DNA of 64,000 nucleotides, taken from contig JAEKKV010000020.1 in NCBI GenBank assembly GCA_019510185.1, positions 30,906 to 94,905 of the forward strand. Direction: 5' to 3'. Source of the DNA: Verrucomicrobiota bacterium. Its GTDB lineage: Bacteria > Verrucomicrobiota > Verrucomicrobiia > Opitutales > Opitutaceae. The notes under the pieces were generated by a model that had not been told where the DNA came from, did no database searches, and saw only the letters and a list, made by a program, of their open reading frames with translations. Below, piece by piece: positions 21,970 to 30,667 of the stretch. Both the position numbers and the translations under genes were made by a program. Within the stretch, counting starts at the first letter, position 1. Each line of letters opens with the position of its first letter.

Positions 21970-23691
21970 ATGACCGCCGCGCCCACCCACAGCCTCACCT
22001 ATATCGTCGGCCATAAAAATCCCGATGCCGACGCCATTTGCTCCGCCATCGCCTACGCCGCCTTCAAGCAGGCCCGGGGATTCACCGGCTATGTCGCGGC
22101 GCGCTGCGGCAATTCCAATGCCCGCATCGATACGATTCTCGAACGTTTCCGACAGCCGCTGCCGTATTATTTGAGCGACGTCACCCCGCGCGTGCGCGAC
22201 GTCATGGTGACGGACGTGGTCGCCATTTCCCAGAACGCAACCTGCGCCGAGGCCCTGGAGCTTATCGACCAGCACGATGTCCGCGTCCTGCCAGTGGTGA
22301 CCGATTCGCAGCGTGTGATCGGCAGCGTTTCCATTTTCCAACTGGGCGGCTTCTTCGTTCCACGCATGCGCGAACCGCGCGAGATGCGAAAGGTCTTCAG
22401 CAGTCTCGCCCAGATCTCCCGCGCGCTTAAAGCCCGCATCATCCATTTGGACCACCCCGACCGCCAGGAAGAACTCTTTGTGCGCGTCGGCGCGATGGAC
22501 GTCCATTCCTTCGGAAAAGTCTCCAGCGGCGACGGCGTTCCCTTGGAGAAAAGCATCATCATCGTCGGCGACCGCCGCGACATCCAGCTGCGCTCAATCG
22601 AACTCGGCGTGCGCGCGCTGGTGATCACCGGTAACCTGCCCGTGGAAGACGACGTGATCCAGCTCGCCCACGCCAAGGGCGTCTCGCTCATGGTCAGTCC
22701 GTATGATTCGGCCACAACCGCCTGGGTCATCCGCAGCGCCACCACGCTCGACCGGCTCGTCGACCACAAATTCTCCTCCATCGGCGCCGAGCTCCGCCTG
22801 GCCGACGTGCGCAAGAAGCTCGCGACCTCCTCCGCCGCCGCCCACATGGTGATCGACGACGACGGCGTCCTCCAAGGCATCCTTTCCAAAACCGACGTCC
22901 TTAAGCCGGTGAAGACGCGCCTCGTGCTGGTCGATCACAACGAGATGACACAGGCGGTCACCGGAGCGGACCAGGTGTCCATCGTCGAGATCATCGACCA
23001 CCATCGTATCGGATCCTTGGGTACGCAGCAGCCCATCCTTTTCATCAACGAGCCGGTCGGCTCGACCTGCACGATCATCGCCGACCTGTTCCGCCGCGAG
23101 GGACTGACCCCTTCCCCGGAAATCGCCGGCATCATGATGAGCGGAATCATCTCCGACACGCTGCATCTCAACAGCCCGACTTCGACGGAAAAGGACGCCT
23201 GCCTCCTCGCTTGGCTTTCAAAGATAGCCCTCGTCAATTCGCGCGAGCTGGCCGACACGATTTTCAGCTCGGGCTCCGTCATCCTGGCCAATCCCCCCGC
23301 CAAGGTCATCCGCAGCGATTTCAAAATCTACGAGGAAGACGGCGTACGTTTCGCAGTGTCGCAAGTCGAGGAACTCGGGTTCGGCAACTTCTGGCAGCAC
23401 GCCCGCGATCTGGCCAAGGCGCTCCAGGATCTGCGCATCGAGGAGAACCTGCTTTTCGCCTGCCTGCTGGTAACCGACATCAACACCCAGAACTCGCTTC
23501 TCCTGGTCAAGGGCGATCCTGAGTTCATCTCTCGCATCAACTATCCCATCGTCGAAAAGGATGAGATTTTCGACATGCCCGGCATCGTGAGCCGCAAGAA
23601 GCAGCTGATTCCCTACATCGGCAGCGTCCTCAAGGAAATGCAGGCCTACGGCACCATGCCCGCCTCCCGGGATTCGCAGGCGGATGCGTAA
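21970..23691 (+). CDS. Mn-dependent family II inorganic pyrophosphatase with CBS/DRTGG insert
   Basis: This 573-residue protein begins with the DHH-type metal motif GHKNPDAD (H15, D19, D21). The insert between motifs holds CBS-like repeats (around 75-130 and near 275-320) and a DRTGG-like region (about 160-265). The later metal motifs are LVDHNE and EIIDHHRIGS, and the C-terminal DHHA2 domain carries SRKKQLIPYI. It hydrolyses pyrophosphate to phosphate, pulling biosynthetic reactions forward. In characterised CBS-PPases adenine nucleotides regulate the enzyme through the insert. It is much longer than the ~300-residue plain family II enzyme because of the insert. Confidence 0.9.
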   Translation: MTAAPTHSLTYIVGHKNPDADAICSAIAYAAFKQARGFTGYVAARCGNSNARIDTILERFRQPLPYYLSDVTPRVRDVMVTDVVAISQNATCAEALELIDQHDVRVLPVVTDSQRVIGSVSIFQLGGFFVPRMREPREMRKVFSSLAQISRALKARIIHLDHPDRQEELFVRVGAMDVHSFGKVSSGDGVPLEKSIIIVGDRRDIQLRSIELGVRALVITGNLPVEDDVIQLAHAKGVSLMVSPYDSATTAWVIRSATTLDRLVDHKFSSIGAELRLADVRKKLATSSAAAHMVIDDDGVLQGILSKTDVLKPVKTRLVLVDHNEMTQAVTGADQVSIVEIIDHHRIGSLGTQQPILFINEPVGSTCTIIADLFRREGLTPSPEIAGIMMSGIISDTLHLNSPTSTEKDACLLAWLSKIALVNSRELADTIFSSGSVILANPPAKVIRSDFKIYEEDGVRFAVSQVEELGFGNFWQHARDLAKALQDLRIEENLLFACLLVTDINTQNSLLLVKGDPEFISRINYPIVEKDEIFDMPGIVSRKKQLIPYIGSVLKEMQAYGTMPASRDSQADA

Positions 23692-23699
23692 AGGTCCGG

Positions 23700-23727
23700 C
23701 GCGACCCGGACGGAGTCGCGGCTTTTG
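23700..23727 (+). terminator. Possible terminator after the pyrophosphatase gene
   Basis: CGCGAC (23700-23705) and GTCGCG (23715-23720) form a short GC stem, followed by GCTTTTG. The T-run is short, so the assignment is weak. Confidence 0.4.
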
Positions 23728-23798
23728 CCGGGGCCGTCCGACACGGGATTGAATTGTAGCGTTGCCGCGCGCCCGCCCACGCCGCAACTTGCGCCTTT

Positions 23799-25601
23799 AT
23801 GACCGTTGAGAACAACGCCGCTCCCACGCCCGCCGCGCCCACCGATTTCATTCGCGATCTCGTCGCGCAGCACCTCGCCGAAAAGCGCTACGACGGCATT
23901 GTCACCCGGTTTCCGCCCGAGCCCAACGGCTATCTTCACATCGGTCACGCCAAGTCCATCTGCCTCAATGTGGGCATTGCCCTCGAAAACGGCGGTCGTT
24001 GCAACCTGCGCATGGACGACACCAATCCCACCAAGGAGGACGTCGAGTATGTGGACTCCATCATCGCCGACGTGAAATGGTTGGTCGGCGGCTGGGCCGA
24101 CGCTCACCTCGCCTTCAAGTCCAAGGGCGCCACGCCCGAGATCCGAACCATCAACGGTCGCACCGACTACTACGCCGCCCCCGCTCCCGCCGGCACCGGC
24201 ACGGCGGTCGAGCCCTTTTATGCCAGCGACTATTTCGACGCCCTCTACGCCTGTGCCGTCGAGCTCATTCGCCGCGGCAAAGCCTACGTTTGCGACCTGA
24301 GCCCCGAGGACACTGATGCCTATCGCGGATCGCCCGACAAGCCCGGCAAAGACAGTCCGTTCCGCACGCGCGGCATCGAGGAAAGCCTCGCTCTTTTCGA
24401 GCGGATGAAAGCCGGCGAGTTCCCCAACGGCGCCCACTCCCTCCGCGCCAAGATCGACATGGCCTCGCCCAACGTCTGGCTGCGCGATCCGCTTCTTTAT
24501 CGCATCCGCCACGCCGACCACCACCACACCGGCTCCAAGTGGCGCATTTACCCGCTCTACGACTTCGCCCACTGCCTCAGCGATTATTTCGAGGGCATCA
24601 CCCACAGCATCTGCACGCTAGAATTCGTGGATCACCGGGCTCTCTACGACTGGATTCTGGAATCTCTCGACCTCGCCCGCCCTCTTCCGCACCAGTACGA
24701 ATTCGCGAAGCTCAACCTCGGCTACACCATCGTGAGCAAGCGCAAGCTGCTCCAACTCGTGCAGGAAAAAATTGTCGCCGGCTGGGACGATCCGCGCATG
24801 CCCACCCTCTCCGGTCTGCGCCGCCGCGGCGTGCCCGCCGCCGCCGTGCGCCATTTCGCCTACAACATCGGTATCACAAAATTTGACAGTCTCACCGACG
24901 TCGCCGTCTTCGAGCACACGATCCGGGAAAACCTCAACGCCTCGGCGCAACGCCGTCTCGCCGTCCTGCGCCCCGTGAAGATCGTCCTCACCAACCTCGC
25001 TCCGGGCGAAGTGCTTGAGTGTGACGCCGTCAATAATCCGCAAGACGCCCAGCCCTCCACGCGCAAGCTCGCCCTCACCCGCGAGGTTTTCATTGAAAGC
25101 GACGACTTCGCCGAGGTGCCACCGCCCAAGTATTTCCGCCTGAAACCGGGCGGCGAAGTCCGGCTTAAATACGCGTGCATCATCAAGCTCGACGAGATCG
25201 TCAAGGACGCCTCCGGTGCTCTCATCGAGTTGCGTTGCACCGCCGATCTCACCACGCGCGCCGGCGGCCCCAACGTCGACAAAAAGGTCAAGGGAACCAT
25301 CCACTGGGTGAGCGCCTCGCATTGTATCGACGCCGAGGTACGTCTCTATGATCGCCTCTTCACCGTGCCTGAGCCCGCCGCGGAAGAAGACTTCAAGACC
25401 TGCGTCAATCCCCACTCACTGGAGGTGATTGCCGCCAAGCTGGAAACATCTCTGCGCGAGGCACAAGCCGGCCAGCCTTTCCAATTCGAACGCCTTGGTT
25501 ATTTCACGCCCGACGCCAAGGAATCGCAGGTCGGAAAACCCGTGTTTAACCGCACGATTTCGCTGAAGGATACTTGGGCCAAACCGCCCGGGGCCAAGTG
25601 A
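23799..25601 (+). CDS. glnS: Glutamine--tRNA ligase
   Basis: This 600-residue GlnRS has PPEPNGYLHIGH at 39-50 (HIGH signature), the C-terminal beta-barrel anticodon-binding region with KVKGTIHWVSA, and a variant KMSKS loop (VSKRKL, near residue 310). It charges tRNA-Gln with glutamine in the cytosol. Against the E. coli enzyme (554 residues) there is an extra stretch of ~40 residues at about 100-140, Ala/Pro/Thr-rich, between the WL-containing strand and the SDYFDALY helix. The presence of both GlnRS and GluRS suggests a direct rather than transamidation route for Gln-tRNA, though gatCAB may lie elsewhere. Confidence 0.95.
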   Translation: MTVENNAAPTPAAPTDFIRDLVAQHLAEKRYDGIVTRFPPEPNGYLHIGHAKSICLNVGIALENGGRCNLRMDDTNPTKEDVEYVDSIIADVKWLVGGWADAHLAFKSKGATPEIRTINGRTDYYAAPAPAGTGTAVEPFYASDYFDALYACAVELIRRGKAYVCDLSPEDTDAYRGSPDKPGKDSPFRTRGIEESLALFERMKAGEFPNGAHSLRAKIDMASPNVWLRDPLLYRIRHADHHHTGSKWRIYPLYDFAHCLSDYFEGITHSICTLEFVDHRALYDWILESLDLARPLPHQYEFAKLNLGYTIVSKRKLLQLVQEKIVAGWDDPRMPTLSGLRRRGVPAAAVRHFAYNIGITKFDSLTDVAVFEHTIRENLNASAQRRLAVLRPVKIVLTNLAPGEVLECDAVNNPQDAQPSTRKLALTREVFIESDDFAEVPPPKYFRLKPGGEVRLKYACIIKLDEIVKDASGALIELRCTADLTTRAGGPNVDKKVKGTIHWVSASHCIDAEVRLYDRLFTVPEPAAEEDFKTCVNPHSLEVIAAKLETSLREAQAGQPFQFERLGYFTPDAKESQVGKPVFNRTISLKDTWAKPPGAK

Positions 25602-25680
25602 TCCGGACAAGAACGGGCGTAGGGAAAACTCGCATTATTTGGGGCAATTGCAGTTGCGAGAAAATATTTTTGTAAAGAAG

Positions 25681-25729
25681 TGGCAAAGTCCCTTGCCATG
25701 CAAAACCGAGAGGCTATCGGTTTTGCATG
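25681..25729 (+). promoter_or_regulatory. Two overlapping hairpins at the start of the small membrane protein gene
   Basis: TGGCAA (25681-25686) pairs with TTGCCA (25693-25698). A 13-bp perfect inverted repeat, arms 25697-25709 and 25717-25729 with a 7-nt loop, overlaps it and includes the start codon at 25727. The two stems share bases 25697-25698, so they compete. In the transcript the longer stem would hide the start codon. Regulatory meaning is inferred. Confidence 0.5.
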
Positions 25730-26080
25730 CCAATGACTTTTGCCTTCTTTCAACGGCCTGAAATCCCCTCTTCGTCGCGTCTGCCAGAGAGCAAAAACGT
25801 CTCGCATCAGAAGGCGGACGCTCTGACCGAAGAAGAGCAGTCCCCCTCCGCCGCCCCTGCGGTCAAGACGGGTTGCGGACTCATGGCCGGCGGTCTGCTG
25901 ACTTTAAGTGCGCTCTATTTGTTGAACGAAGGGAAAGCACCGCTGGGCATTTGGACCTTTGGGCTTTTGGCATTCGTTGGTGCCTGGCTCATCGTCGCCG
26001 GCCTCGTTCATTTGATTGTAACGATCTTCGGCGTGCCTCCGCCCAAACTCGGTGGCACCGGCACCGACAAGAAGGCCTGA
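25727..26080 (+). CDS. Small membrane protein of unknown function, 117 residues
   Basis: The frame starts ATG 25727 with a second ATG at 25733. Residues 1-48 are polar with many Glu/Ser/Pro. Two hydrophobic helices follow (about 50-68 and 75-100), and the end is Gly/Lys-rich (GGTGTDKKA). No known family is recognised. The start codon lies in the 3' arm of a 13-bp hairpin, an unusual position that suggests translational control. It is 125 bp after glnS and convergent with gltX. Confidence 0.7.
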   Translation: MPMTFAFFQRPEIPSSSRLPESKNVSHQKADALTEEEQSPSAAPAVKTGCGLMAGGLLTLSALYLLNEGKAPLGIWTFGLLAFVGAWLIVAGLVHLIVTIFGVPPPKLGGTGTDKKA

Positions 26081-26113
26081 GTAGAGTTAAGCGTATTTCA
26101 CCTGCCTGGCCGC

Positions 26114-27487
26114 TTACAGTGTGGCCAGAAAGCGGGTGATGCGGGCCAGCGTACGGTCGCGTCCGAGCACGCGAAACAGGCTGGTGATGCTGGGTCCGGC
26201 ATTGGTTCCCGAAACGGCCAAACGGGCCACCGGCTGGTAATCGCCGAAGCTCAGTCCCTTGATCATCGCGAGGCCCTTGATGGCTTCCTCGATGGCGGCA
26301 TCGGTTGAAAAATCGGCAGTGGCGAGCAACCCGGCGAGTTCGGTCAGACGCGCTCCGGGTTCGCCCTTGGCCAGCACTTTTTCGCGCACCTTGGCATCGA
26401 TCGAAAACTCCTCGGTGAAGAAATACGCGGTGTAGGCGGGCAACTCTTCGAGGGCCTTTATCTTGGGCTGGCTGAGCAATACCACTTCGCGGAAATAGGC
26501 CGGATCGGCGGCAAGCGCCGGCGTCGCGGCCTGCCGCTCATATTGAGCGCGCGCCAAGGCGACAAACCGGTCCGCCGGCAGCTCCAGCAGGTAGCTCATG
26601 TTCATGTGCGCGAGCTTCTTTTCGTCGAAGCGCGCATTGCTTTGGTTCACGCCCGGCAGATCGAAAAGACGGATGACCTCGGCGATCGGCATTTTCTCGC
26701 GGTCGTCCTTCGGAGACCAGCCGAGCAGGCAGAGGAAATTGACCAGCGCCTCGGGGAGGAATCCGCGTTTCTGATAATCCTCGATCAACGCGCCCTGATC
26801 GCGCTTCGACATCTTGCCGGGGCCGTTTTGCTTCAAGATAAGCGGAATGTGCGCGTACACCGGCACCGGCGCGCCGAAGGCCTTGAAGAGCTCGACGTGT
26901 TTGCTGGTGTTGGAAAGGTGATCCTCACCGCGAATGACATGCGTAATCTTCATCGCGATGTCGTCGACTACGTTTACGAAATGGAACACCGGATTGCCGT
27001 CCGAACGCACGATCACGAAATCTTCGTCCTCGATCCGCTCCACCCGTCCGCGAATCTGGTCCTCGATGACGGCGGGGGCGTTGGCGACCTTGGTCACGGC
27101 TTTCTTGCGATGATCGTCGTAAACCTCGGTGCGCTCGCCGAGGAGTTTAAACCAGACGGCGCCGTCCTTCTCGTACGCACGGCCGGCGTCGAAGAGTTTC
27201 TGCAGGTACTCTTTGTAGATGGGCGCCCGCTCGCTCTGGCGGTAGGGGCCGTAGTTGCCGCCGACCGTCGGACCTTCGTCCCAGTTCATGCCCAGCCAGG
27301 TGAGGCTGTCGTAGATGAGGTTCAAGAACTCCTCGCTGTTGCGGGCTTGATCGGTGTCCTCAACGCGCAGCACAAACACGCCGCCGGTGTGGCGGGCGTA
27401 CAGCCAGTTGAAGAGAGCCGTGCGGGCGCTGCCGATATGAAAAAAACCGGTCGGACTGGGAGCGAAGCGGACGCGAACCTGGGACAT
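26114..27487 (-). CDS. gltX: Glutamate--tRNA ligase
   Basis: This 457-residue class I synthetase has [15 protein letters not shown] (HIGH-like: HIGS) near residues 9-24 and [12 protein letters not shown] (KMSKS-like) near 236. No zinc-type cysteine cluster is seen in the SerY-like segment, as in many non-zinc GluRS enzymes. It charges tRNA-Glu, and the product also feeds tetrapyrrole synthesis through the C5 pathway, consistent with hemL in this window. It is divergent from the M14 peptidase gene. Confidence 0.95.
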   Translation of the reverse strand: MSQVRVRFAPSPTGFFHIGSARTALFNWLYARHTGGVFVLRVEDTDQARNSEEFLNLIYDSLTWLGMNWDEGPTVGGNYGPYRQSERAPIYKEYLQKLFDAGRAYEKDGAVWFKLLGERTEVYDDHRKKAVTKVANAPAVIEDQIRGRVERIEDEDFVIVRSDGNPVFHFVNVVDDIAMKITHVIRGEDHLSNTSKHVELFKAFGAPVPVYAHIPLILKQNGPGKMSKRDQGALIEDYQKRGFLPEALVNFLCLLGWSPKDDREKMPIAEVIRLFDLPGVNQSNARFDEKKLAHMNMSYLLELPADRFVALARAQYERQAATPALAADPAYFREVVLLSQPKIKALEELPAYTAYFFTEEFSIDAKVREKVLAKGEPGARLTELAGLLATADFSTDAAIEEAIKGLAMIKGLSFGDYQPVARLAVSGTNAGPSITSLFRVLGRDRTLARITRFLATL

Positions 27488-27543
27488 GGTATGAAAAATC
27501 TTGCGGCTTGTGACGCGTGTAAAAGGTCAGCAAGAAACATCCC

Positions 27544-28308
27544 ATGGCCGCTGTCAAAGCCTCCTCGCTCGACCCCGCCGTGTTTGGGCGGCAGTTCGCC
27601 GAAGCGGCCCGCCTCCAAGGCTTCCGGGCCGAACCGTTGGGCGAGGCGGGCGGAGTGCCTCTCGTGGCCTACACCAAGCGTACGCCCGGTCCGCGTCCAC
27701 GACTGTATATTTCCAGCGGCATCCATGGTGACGAACCGGCGCCGCCTCTGGCGTTGCTGCGCATGCTGGAGGCGGGAATGTTCGACGACCGAGCCACGTG
27801 GTTTTTATGCCCATTGCTCAATCCCTCGGGCTTTCTTCACGGCACGCGCGAGAACGCCGGCGGCATCGATCTTAATCGCGATTACAAGGACCTGCGCACC
27901 GAGGAAATCGCCGCGCATGTGCGCTGGCTGCAACGTCAGCCGCGTTTCGACACCGCCTTCTGCTTGCACGAAGATTGGGAAGCCACCGGGTTCTACCTTT
28001 ACGAACTGAACGCCGCCACCCTGCCCTCCCTCGCTGAAACCGTGCTCACGGCCGTCCGCGTCCACGGTCCGATCGAAACCGCCGCGCTCATCGACGGGCG
28101 TGAAATCAGCGCGCCCGGCATCATTCGCCCCGCGGGCGATCCGCGTCTGCGTGAGTCCTGGCCGGAGGCCGTTTACCTCTGCGTTCACCATACCCATCGC
28201 TGCTACACACTGGAAACCGCCTCGTCGCTGCCGCTGGAGCAACGCATCCGCAAGCAAATGGCCGCGATGCAAGCGGCGCTCGCGGCGGTCTGCGCCCATC
28301 CTCGCTGA
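27544..28308 (+). CDS. M14-family zinc carboxypeptidase-like protein
   Basis: This 254-residue protein has a zinc motif HGDE (H61, E64), a second zinc histidine near H142 (CLHEDWE), the NRDY substrate-binding motif at 111-114 and a late glutamate near 226 (TLETASS) as likely catalytic base. This is the layout of M14 carboxypeptidases and succinylglutamate-desuccinylase/aspartoacylase-type relatives; the HGDE and NRDY pattern is shared by murein peptide amidases (MpaA-like). There is no signal peptide, so it is probably cytosolic. The substrate is not known. Confidence 0.8.
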   Translation: MAAVKASSLDPAVFGRQFAEAARLQGFRAEPLGEAGGVPLVAYTKRTPGPRPRLYISSGIHGDEPAPPLALLRMLEAGMFDDRATWFLCPLLNPSGFLHGTRENAGGIDLNRDYKDLRTEEIAAHVRWLQRQPRFDTAFCLHEDWEATGFYLYELNAATLPSLAETVLTAVRVHGPIETAALIDGREISAPGIIRPAGDPRLRESWPEAVYLCVHHTHRCYTLETASSLPLEQRIRKQMAAMQAALAAVCAHPR

Positions 28309-28314
28309 GCCGGC

Positions 28315-29130
28315 TCAGACCGAGATTCCCAGTCGCTCCGCGCAAAAGGCCCGCATGTCTTCTGCCAGCGGCGCGCGAAACACCAGCGGCATTCCCGCCG
28401 ACGTGAGATCGATTTCCGCGCAGTGCAACGCCTGCCGGGGCAACAGTAATTTTTTCTCCAGCGCCGGCGTCCACCCGTGATCGATAAAGTCCAGGTAACA
28501 CCGGTCGTCGGGACCGTAGATTTTGTCGCCCACCACTGAATGCCCCAGCCATTGCGCATGGGCACGGATCTGGTGCTTGCGGCCGGTTTCCAAGCCAACG
28601 CTCATCAACGTGAAGCCGTTGACCGCAACGACGGGCGTGAAATGCGTGACCGCGGTTTGCGACCCAACGCCCGTGGTCACCGTGCTTTTGATAAAAACGG
28701 GGCTGCCTCGATCCGGTCCGAGCGGTTGATCCACGGTCACGGCATCGCGCAATTCGCCCCAGACGATGGCTTGATACCGTTTGCCGACCCGGCGTTCCTG
28801 CATGGCCCGCTGCAGGCGCGACGCCATCCGCGCGTCCTTGGCCAGGACGATCACTCCGCTCGTTTCGCGATCGAGGCGAAACACCAGATGAACGGTGGGC
28901 AGCTGCGTGTATTCACGGGCCGCGCCCACGAGGCTCGACCAAGGACCGGCTTTCGACGGATGGCAGACCACGTCTCCCGGCTTACCCAACACCAGCAGGC
29001 GTTCGTCCTCGTGCAAAATCCACGACGGCAACTCCTCCGGAGCAATCATGCGCACCGTGCCCTCCCGCGGCTCGCCTCGCGGCGGCCAAGCACAGGCGCG
29101 GATCGGATAATCGTCAGCGGGACTGCTCAC
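28315..29130 (-). CDS. RluA/RluD-family pseudouridine synthase
   Basis: The frame is open through a GTG at 29128-29130, which overlaps the stop of the upstream SDR gene by 4 nt and gives 271 residues. An internal ATG at 29047-29049 would give 244; the overlapping GTG is favoured for its coupling geometry but is not certain. The catalytic motif HLVFRLDRETSGVIVLAKD is present, with the catalytic Asp in RLD. GRKHQIRAHAQWLGHSVVGD is the usual second signature. It isomerises uridine in rRNA or tRNA; the position is unknown. No S4 RNA-binding domain is seen. Confidence 0.85.
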   Translation of the reverse strand: MSSPADDYPIRACAWPPRGEPREGTVRMIAPEELPSWILHEDERLLVLGKPGDVVCHPSKAGPWSSLVGAAREYTQLPTVHLVFRLDRETSGVIVLAKDARMASRLQRAMQERRVGKRYQAIVWGELRDAVTVDQPLGPDRGSPVFIKSTVTTGVGSQTAVTHFTPVVAVNGFTLMSVGLETGRKHQIRAHAQWLGHSVVGDKIYGPDDRCYLDFIDHGWTPALEKKLLLPRQALHCAEIDLTSAGMPLVFRAPLAEDMRAFCAERLGISV

Positions 29131-29945
29131 AACGCCGCCTTGCGCAGTCGGTAGCGCTCCAGAATCTTCGCTCCGATCCGCGTGGCCAGCGGCTTGGACA
29201 GCTTGGAGGAAACGGCCACCATCAGTTTGTTGGTCCAGCCCGTGACCACCTGCGCGCGTCCCCGGACCAGCGCCTGCAAAGCCTCTTCCACGACGGCCTC
29301 GCTCGTCTGGCCCAGCGAATCCGACACCGAGCCTTGCTGCAGCCCGGCGCGGCGAAAAAATTCCGTCGAAGTCGGCCCGGGGCAAAGCGCCAGAGCGCGC
29401 ACGCCGCTCCCGCGCAACTCCTCGTTCAAGGCGAGGTTCCAATGCAGTACAAAGGCTTTGGTCGCGCCATAGGTGGCCAAGTAGGGCGTGGGCTGGAAAG
29501 CCGCCGTCGAGGCAACGGTCAAAATCGCCCCGCCACGCGCTTTCAAGATCGGCAACAGGCGGCCCGTCAGCTCCACCACGGCGCGCACGTTCACATCGAT
29601 CATCTCAAGTTGATGCGCCAGATTGACCTCGGCAAACCGTCCGTACCCGCCAAAGCCGCTGTTGTTAATCAGTAAGACCCGACCTGAAGGAGCCTCCACA
29701 TTTAGCAGCCTTAATACCTCCGCGACGGCCGCGCCGAGGGCCCCCTGATCGGACAAATCGCAAGGAACATGGCGCAACTTAAGCTGACATAAATTTATGT
29801 CAGGAACGCTACGCGAGAGATTGCAAATGAGCAGGCCCGGATGCAGTTTCGCTACACGCTTGATGAAAGATTTTCCAATACCGGAAGATCCGCCGGTCAC
29901 GATGACGGCCGCATACCCTGTGAGTTCTTCGCTTAGCGACGACAC
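29127..29945 (-). CDS. Short-chain dehydrogenase/reductase
   Basis: The 272-residue SDR starts at GTG 29943-29945. The cofactor motif TGGSSGIGKS is near residues 18-27, NNSGFGG follows, and the catalytic STAAFQPTPYLATYGATKAF segment holds Ser and YxxxK. The C-terminal part is basic (RYRLRKAAL). It may act on lipid or polyketide-like substrates, but nothing specific is visible. It overlaps the pseudouridine synthase gene by 4 nt and is divergent from hpf. Confidence 0.85.
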   Translation of the reverse strand: MSSLSEELTGYAAVIVTGGSSGIGKSFIKRVAKLHPGLLICNLSRSVPDINLCQLKLRHVPCDLSDQGALGAAVAEVLRLLNVEAPSGRVLLINNSGFGGYGRFAEVNLAHQLEMIDVNVRAVVELTGRLLPILKARGGAILTVASTAAFQPTPYLATYGATKAFVLHWNLALNEELRGSGVRALALCPGPTSTEFFRRAGLQQGSVSDSLGQTSEAVVEEALQALVRGRAQVVTGWTNKLMVAVSSKLSKPLATRIGAKILERYRLRKAAL

Positions 29946-30000
29946 GGTGACGAGAGGGTTTCCATTTTAGGCTAGGGATAACCAACAATAATACGCAGTC

Positions 30001-30375
30001 ATGAACAGACAAAATCATACGCACGAATTGATCGTCTCAGGTATTCACCTCGAACTGACCGAATCCCTCAAACTGTTCGTCCAGGAAAAAGCCGAGCGAT
30101 TGTTTCGTCATCAGGATCGCATTGTGCGAATCCGCGTGGAGTTGGAGTGCGACCCCAAACAGGCCGTCGCCAACCGTTTTACCGCCAAAGGTCATATCCA
30201 GATCAACGGCCCTGATCTGAACGCCTCCGTTTCTTCCAACGAGTGCCACAAGGCCACGGCCATGCTCATCGACAAACTCGACCGCATGCTCGAACGCCGC
30301 GCCCGCATGTTCAAGGCCAAGCGCCATCAGGCCCGCACCCTCGAGATCGGGACCGAGTTGCCCAACGCGATCTGA
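30001..30375 (+). CDS. hpf: Ribosome hibernation-promoting factor, short form
   Basis: This 124-residue HPF/RaiA-type protein has the N-terminal beta-alpha-beta-beta-beta-alpha domain (HELIVSGIHLELTESLKLFVQEKAERLF, then VRIRVELECD and KGHIQINGPDL) with a basic C-terminal helix. The C-terminal dimerisation domain of long HPF is missing. Short HPF binds the 30S decoding region and helps form 100S ribosomes in slow growth. It is a single gene closed by a terminator. Confidence 0.92.
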   Translation: MNRQNHTHELIVSGIHLELTESLKLFVQEKAERLFRHQDRIVRIRVELECDPKQAVANRFTAKGHIQINGPDLNASVSSNECHKATAMLIDKLDRMLERRARMFKAKRHQARTLEIGTELPNAI

Positions 30376-30412
30376 TCGCCGGCCCAGTCCGTAGTTAGTT
30401 TCGGTTAACATC

Positions 30413-30445
30413 AGCCCGCCGCTCCTAGCCCGGCGGGCTTTTTAT
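30413..30445 (+). terminator. Rho-independent terminator after hpf
   Basis: AGCCCGCC (30413-30420) and GGCGGGCT (30432-30439) form a GC-rich stem followed by TTTTATT. It lies ~40 bp after the hpf stop. Confidence 0.85.
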
Positions 30446-30454
30446 TGCCCAAAA

Positions 30455-30492
30455 ACAAAAATCCGCCGGCCTCTGGAGGCCGGCGGATTTTG
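30455..30492. terminator. Bidirectional terminator between hpf and tRNA-Arg
   Basis: ATCCGCCGGCCT (30461-30472) and AGGCCGGCGGAT (30477-30488) form a perfect 12-bp stem with a CTGG loop, flanked by an A-run on the left and T-run on the right. It can stop transcription of the tRNA on the minus strand and read-through from hpf on the plus strand. Confidence 0.85.
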
Positions 30493-30496
30493 AAAG

Positions 30497-30573
<77 letters not shown>

Positions 30574-30667
30574 ACGGAAGGGAGGCGAGAAAAAGCAACG
30601 GTTGAACGCCGAGTGCAAGCGTGAATTTAGGAATTTCAACGCCCCCCGGTTCCGTCTCCTCTGTCGC

